In this document: positions 60,178 to 64,000 of the stretch, in pieces
Layout: every line of letters begins with the position of its first letter
How positions within the stretch are numbered: position 1 is the first letter of the stretch
From: Brumimicrobium sp964585545
GTDB taxonomy: Bacteria; Bacteroidota; Bacteroidia; Flavobacteriales_D; Crocinitomicaceae
Direction of reading: 5' to 3'
Assembly (NCBI GenBank): GCA_964585545.1
Contig: CAZPDT010000004.1
Span: 1 to 64,000 of the forward strand
Length of the DNA stretch: 64,000 nucleotides
Made by a program: the position numbers and the translations under genes
Notes under the pieces: generated by a model
Databases searched by the model: none
What the model saw: only the letters and a program-made list of their open reading frames with translations
What the model was told of the DNA's origin: nothing

Positions 60178-61155
60178 ATGAGTCAAGAGAAAAGCAAAGC
60201 CCTATTTATTTGTTATACGCCTCTGCATATTTTAATAGCAGAAAATATTATCATTCGGGAAAAACTGTCTAACTATATTTTTATTTTTTATTGTAAAGCA
60301 TCTACTAAAAAACTTCAGCTGTATTATAACCGACTGGCAAACAATGCACAATATGCTTTTATTTTAAAGAAGGACAATAAAGTTATCACCTTTATAAAAG
60401 AGATACTCCCTTTTATTTTCAAAGTAAAAAAACTTATGCATCCAAATAGTATTGTCTATTCGGGAAACATAAAAAGTGCCTACACTCGATGTATTGTTTT
60501 TGGAATTCGAACAAAGAATATTCATTCTTTTGATGATGGCTCGGGAAACATTAGTGGAAAAGGCTACTTCTATAAAGGTCGAACCCTTAGCTTTATCAAC
60601 AAATTTTTGCATTGGGTGGGGCTGGATTTTTCTTACGCCAGAGCCTATTCTATGATTGAGAAACATTATACTATTTATCCCAATATAAAAAATGCAATGC
60701 CTCATACTGAGGAAATAAGTGTCTTTGATCCACAAAAAAATAACCCTCCACCAAAAAACACAAAGATTATCCTGTTTTTACTCACCACATTTTATGAAGA
60801 AGGATATTTAGATGAAAAAACAGAAACTAAACTTTTCGATAAAATTATTAAAACCCATAATATTGAACATGTTATTCCTCATCCATTATCCAACAAAAAG
60901 AAAATTGAGTATTATAAAAAAATAACTATGACCGGTGAAAAAATTGCTGAAGAAATTATCTTTGATTTAAAGAAAAAATATAGTGAAGTTGTTGTTTATG
61001 GATTTCATTCTTCTGCGCTTGTAAATTTAATGAATATTAAAGGAGTAAAATGTATCAACATCAAAATAGAAGGCCATAAAAAACTAGCAAGCTTAGGTCA
61101 GTTTATTGACCGTATAGAGATGAATACCATAACAGTTAATATAAATACATTATAG
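60178..61155 (+). CDS. Sialyltransferase-like protein (glycosyltransferase family 52-like)
   Basis: A 325-residue protein. The N-terminal stretch FICYTPLHILIAENIII resembles GT52 openings (TPLHxLIAxxI). The two motifs of bacterial sialyltransferases are seen: a D-D-G motif (SFDDGSGN, 119-121) and an H-P motif (VIPHPLSNKK, about 235-240), plus a Ser-Ser motif in GFHSSALVN (about 280). These bind and act on CMP-sialic acid in GT52, GT80 and GT38. The assignment fits the synthase, cytidylyltransferase and phosphatase upstream. It starts 5 bases after the flippase. Confidence 0.72.
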   Translation: MSQEKSKALFICYTPLHILIAENIIIREKLSNYIFIFYCKASTKKLQLYYNRLANNAQYAFILKKDNKVITFIKEILPFIFKVKKLMHPNSIVYSGNIKSAYTRCIVFGIRTKNIHSFDDGSGNISGKGYFYKGRTLSFINKFLHWVGLDFSYARAYSMIEKHYTIYPNIKNAMPHTEEISVFDPQKNNPPPKNTKIILFLLTTFYEEGYLDEKTETKLFDKIIKTHNIEHVIPHPLSNKKKIEYYKKITMTGEKIAEEIIFDLKKKYSEVVVYGFHSSALVNLMNIKGVKCINIKIEGHKKLASLGQFIDRIEMNTITVNINTL

Positions 61156-61157
61156 AG

Positions 61158-62309
61158 ATGCCTATTAACTCTAAAGCAATACAATTTTTAATTCTCATAT
61201 ATCCTTTTTTTTATGCTATTCCTTATGTATCATTTGTTTTAGGATATCGTTTCTCAATCTACTACTTTTTTCCACTCACCCTTATTTTTATTTTTTTAAA
61301 TTTCGGGAAAAAATCATTAAAAAGGCTAAAACAAGAAAAAACCAACCTTCTGCTTCTTTTAGCAATATTAATCATCATTTTAATCAACTTTACAACAATC
61401 CACTACACAAAACCACTGTTGTTTATCATATTTGTTATTAATTTTTATCTTCTACGATTAACCTTAATTCTCAAGGAGAATAAAAGAGCCGTATTGTTCA
61501 CTATAATGGCTTTCTTGCTTTTTTCTGTGCTCTTTTTATTCGACTCTTCCAGATATGCCAACGAGAACCGGTATTCATCTTTTCTTATTAGTCCTACTGT
61601 TTATAGCGTATATGCTGAAGTATTTCTAATTATTGCGCTTTTTCATCTTAAAAAATGGTATTTATATGTTTTGGCTTTTCTTATCACGGGCACAATCATT
61701 TTATCTACAGAAACACGGCTCAATTTTTTATTTTTGCTGTTGTTGCCTTTGCTTTGGTATTTAGTCAAAAACTATCATCAATACAAACTCATTATTTTTG
61801 TTGGTTTTATTATTGGATTAAATTTACTCTATCCTATATATAGTGTCGTTGTAGAATCTTCTTTTGGAAAAGAGGTCATTGTTGAGTCTCGTTACGAAGA
61901 CGGAAGAGACAATTCTTTTTATTTAAGAAGTTATCTAAATAAAATGACTTACGAAGATTATTATAAAAACTCTACTGGAGAGAAGCTATTTGGTAAAGGT
62001 GCTGAAGAAGCAAGAAAATTAGTAATAGAAAAAGTGGGACAAGATATTTTTACCCACAATGATTTTATTCGTTTTACTTATGATTTTGGTGTAATAACCA
62101 CAATCCTTTTGATGATTTTTTTCTATCGTGTTTCGAGGAAAAATAAAGTCTCATTTCTATTGCTTTTTCTATATTTATTTGCCTTTTATCACAATATGAT
62201 TTACGATTTTTTCATTGTAGCACTTTTGCTGTTTTATGGTGGTATAAAGGAAAAAAATAATGTTATCCACACAATTAATAATACTCAAATAGAAGATGAC
62301 AAAGGTTGA
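61158..62309 (+). CDS. O-antigen polymerase-like membrane protein
   Basis: A 383-residue protein with about ten hydrophobic helices and one large periplasmic loop near the C-terminal third (ESSFGKEVIVESRYEDGRDN), the layout of Wzy/O-antigen polymerases. Conserved sequence is low in this class, so the call rests on topology and locus position. The loop contains several Arg residues, as in Wzy proteins. It starts 3 bases after the sialyltransferase-like gene and overlaps the next gene by 14 bases. Confidence 0.7.
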   Translation: MPINSKAIQFLILIYPFFYAIPYVSFVLGYRFSIYYFFPLTLIFIFLNFGKKSLKRLKQEKTNLLLLLAILIIILINFTTIHYTKPLLFIIFVINFYLLRLTLILKENKRAVLFTIMAFLLFSVLFLFDSSRYANENRYSSFLISPTVYSVYAEVFLIIALFHLKKWYLYVLAFLITGTIILSTETRLNFLFLLLLPLLWYLVKNYHQYKLIIFVGFIIGLNLLYPIYSVVVESSFGKEVIVESRYEDGRDNSFYLRSYLNKMTYEDYYKNSTGEKLFGKGAEEARKLVIEKVGQDIFTHNDFIRFTYDFGVITTILLMIFFYRVSRKNKVSFLLLFLYLFAFYHNMIYDFFIVALLLFYGGIKEKNNVIHTINNTQIEDDKG

Positions 62310-63063
62310 TCGCATTCAAATTGGGAGAATTCCTATTGATTTATTTACAGAAACAAGATTGAATAATACAATAGGCAAGATTGTGGCCAATAAGGAAAAG
62401 AAAACTGTTTTGCATTCCAATGCCCACATGGTTCAATTAGCCAACTCAAAGTATCCTTGGTTAATTGACTACTTCAATACTGAGGTAGATTATGTTATGT
62501 GTGATGGAGGAGGATTGAGATTACTGGCAAACATCAATGGATTAAAAACACCTGAAAAAATAGCTTACAATGTTTGGTTTTGGGAATTTTCAACCTATTG
62601 TGCAGAAAATGATATTTCTATATTTTTATTGGGTGCCAAAAAAGGCATAGCAGAAAAGGCAGCACAAAACCTTAAAGAAAAAAATCCTACACTAAAAGTG
62701 CATCACCATCATGGATATTATGATAAAACTCAAAGCAGCAAAGAAAACCAAGAAGTAATTAGAAAGGTAAATCAATCCAAAGCCAATGTGTTATTGGTGT
62801 GTTTCGGAATGCCTAATCAAGAGCAATATGTAAAAGAAAACTTTCACCAATTCAATGTAAATGTTTTCATGACTGGGGGAGGGGCTTTAGATTATTTTGC
62901 TGGTGAAGTAAAGGTTTGTCCGCCTATTATTAGTAAATTATATATGGAATGGTTTTACAGAATGTGTCAACGCCCCAAAAAACTATTTAAAAGATATTTC
63001 TTTGGAAACATTAGATTTATATATTATGCTTTAAAATACAGAAAACACAAGTATAAGATGTAG
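62296..63063 (+). CDS. WecG/TagA/CpsF family glycosyltransferase (GT26)
   Basis: A 255-residue enzyme. Family stretches are VLHSNAHMVQLANSKYPWL, VDYVMCDGGGLRLL, FLLGAKKGIAEKAAQNLKEK, HGYYD and FGMPNQEQYVKENF, ending with YRMCQRPKKLFKRYFFGN. GT26 enzymes transfer HexNAc-type sugars (for example ManNAc or ManNAcA) to undecaprenyl-linked acceptors on the inner side of the membrane. That would place it early in oligosaccharide assembly. It overlaps the polymerase gene by 14 bases. Confidence 0.88.
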   Translation: MTKVDRIQIGRIPIDLFTETRLNNTIGKIVANKEKKTVLHSNAHMVQLANSKYPWLIDYFNTEVDYVMCDGGGLRLLANINGLKTPEKIAYNVWFWEFSTYCAENDISIFLLGAKKGIAEKAAQNLKEKNPTLKVHHHHGYYDKTQSSKENQEVIRKVNQSKANVLLVCFGMPNQEQYVKENFHQFNVNVFMTGGGALDYFAGEVKVCPPIISKLYMEWFYRMCQRPKKLFKRYFFGNIRFIYYALKYRKHKYKM

Positions 63064-63145
63064 TTTTCAAATCAAAAGGATTATGGATGAGTAAGCCTTA
63101 TGATTTTTATTACTTTAGTTACACCATCACATAATAGATGTAAAA

Positions 63146-64000
63146 ATGCACAATCATTTTTTTGGGTTTTTTAAAAGGTTTCAAAAACAAATTATTCTTG
63201 TTTTTGCCTTTTTATTTTTTGCTACACTCCCCGTTTCCAATAATCTAAATAGTGCAACAATCTCTATTTTGGTGGCTTACTGGCTATTTTCTGGAAGTTT
63301 TTTAAACTATAAAGGGCTCTTCAATAAATACGTAATTTTACAAGTTATTCTGTATTTGTTTTTTGTGGTAGGATTATTTGTATCTGAAAATCATGCAGAG
63401 GCTTCTTTTCTTATTCAACAAAAAGCATCCTACCTTGTCTTTCCTATTGTATTAGGAATGCTCCCTCCTATAAGCAAAAAAACAGTTTTTATTATTCTAA
63501 TGTTATTTGTCTCCTCTTGTTTGTTTTATAGTCTTTATGCCTTGGTTTCAGCTTTCTATGAAAACTTCATTACACAACAGTTAACAACGATAGATCTGAA
63601 CAATTTCACCTATCAAAAACTTGCGGGATACATTCATTTTCATTCCACTTATTTTTCTATTTATTTGGTTTTTGCTATTGCTACCCTCATCTATTTTATA
63701 AACAATAAAAAGTATTTTCTACATCGAAATAAGCCTGTGGTTATATTTTGTATATTTCTACTTGTTTTAATTCTATTTCTTCTTTTTACAAGAATGGTAT
63801 TAATTGCAGGATTTATTCTCGTTCTTATTTTTCTATTTAAGGAACGGATCCAAAACTATAAATATCTGTACTTAATTGGGTCGGCTTTCATAATTGTAAT
63901 TATGACTTTACTGCTAACAAACAATAGCTTTAAGCAGCGGGCTAAAGAAGTATATAATTTCAATTCCCGTGAGTTAATTGGCACAAACAACGAAAATGGA
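63146..64000 (+). CDS. O-antigen ligase-like membrane protein, cut by the window end
   Basis: The frame opens at ATG 63146 (MHNHFFGFFKRFQKQIILVF) and stays open for 285 codons to the last base of the window, so the C-terminus is missing. It has about eight hydrophobic helices in view, and the segment GYIHFHSTYFSIYLVFAIATL with the HxTYFSIY pattern is characteristic of the O-antigen ligase/Wzy_C family. It follows the GT26 gene by 82 bases in the same direction and probably completes the glycan export and attachment functions. Confidence 0.78.
   Translation, partial: MHNHFFGFFKRFQKQIILVFAFLFFATLPVSNNLNSATISILVAYWLFSGSFLNYKGLFNKYVILQVILYLFFVVGLFVSENHAEASFLIQQKASYLVFPIVLGMLPPISKKTVFIILMLFVSSCLFYSLYALVSAFYENFITQQLTTIDLNNFTYQKLAGYIHFHSTYFSIYLVFAIATLIYFINNKKYFLHRNKPVVIFCIFLLVLILFLLFTRMVLIAGFILVLIFLFKERIQNYKYLYLIGSAFIIVIMTLLLTNNSFKQRAKEVYNFNSRELIGTNNENG

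Noticed and set aside
62263..62271. TTATCCACA, an exact DnaA-box consensus
   Set aside because: It is a single copy inside the polymerase gene with no cluster or AT-rich unwinding region, so it is most likely chance and not an origin.

Overview
The window reads as a Bacteroidota chromosome, most likely Flavobacteriales-like. It is AT-rich. Several genes have the Bacteroidota promoter pattern (TTG, about 20 bases, TAnnTTTG). Two large secreted proteins end in type IX secretion (T9SS) sorting domains, and many conserved genes have Bacteroidota-typical forms (DUF4175, SpoIIM plus DUF4129, YbeY without the third histidine). The species cannot be named from the sequence. No rRNA, tRNA or CRISPR array was recognised.

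Region 1-5.2 kb is accessory DNA built as a chain of gene modules separated by imperfect palindromes with AAC/GTT ends, closely resembling integron attC sites. No integrase gene is in view, so it resembles an array of cassettes lacking an integrase. The modules are: a four-gene operon (ArsR regulator, SRPBCC, DoxX-like, YdeI) bracketed by an identical 49-base repeat; a secreted M949-type protein followed by the 3' end of a group II intron; a reversed ParDE-type toxin-antitoxin pair whose toxin is broken; and a RhuM-Fic fusion.

Region 5.3-17.8 kb is mostly housekeeping: DUF4129/SpoIIM membrane proteins, bcp-recA with a strong terminator, an EamA transporter, holB flanked at a distance by two paralogous outer-membrane proteins, a serine hydrolase, lipB and a PGI/PMI isomerase.

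Region 17.9-25.1 kb is the most unusual coding block: a seven-gene, tightly packed, minus-strand operon. Secreted proteins with a shared 'PNYSFE' domain alternate with small outer-membrane barrels; only the last one has a T9SS tail. The first gene carries eight copies of an 8-base repeat between an upstream ATG and its signal peptide, out of frame by one repeat unit. This looks like a phase-variable surface locus.

Region 25.4-44.2 kb holds a response regulator, dCMP deaminase, an S41 protease, a histidine kinase, methionine aminotransferase with omega-amidase, mnmG, ybeY, an RsbW-like ATPase, DUF4175, gltX, folB, a haem lipoprotein and a ClC channel. A perfect 16-base parS site lies inside ybeY and a 15/16 site lies just upstream of mnmG, which suggests the window is close to the replication origin.

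Region 44.2-56.4 kb contains a CHAP protein, egtD-egtB (ergothioneine-type synthesis), two paralogous methyltransferases with matching palindrome-bearing promoters, a pterin dehydratase, a 1547-residue T9SS subtilisin and small proteins. Region 56.5-64 kb is a surface glycan locus for a nonulosonic (sialic-type) acid: cytidylyltransferase, synthase, phosphatase, flippase, a GT52-like sialyltransferase, polymerase, a WecG-type transferase, and an O-antigen ligase-like gene cut by the window end.
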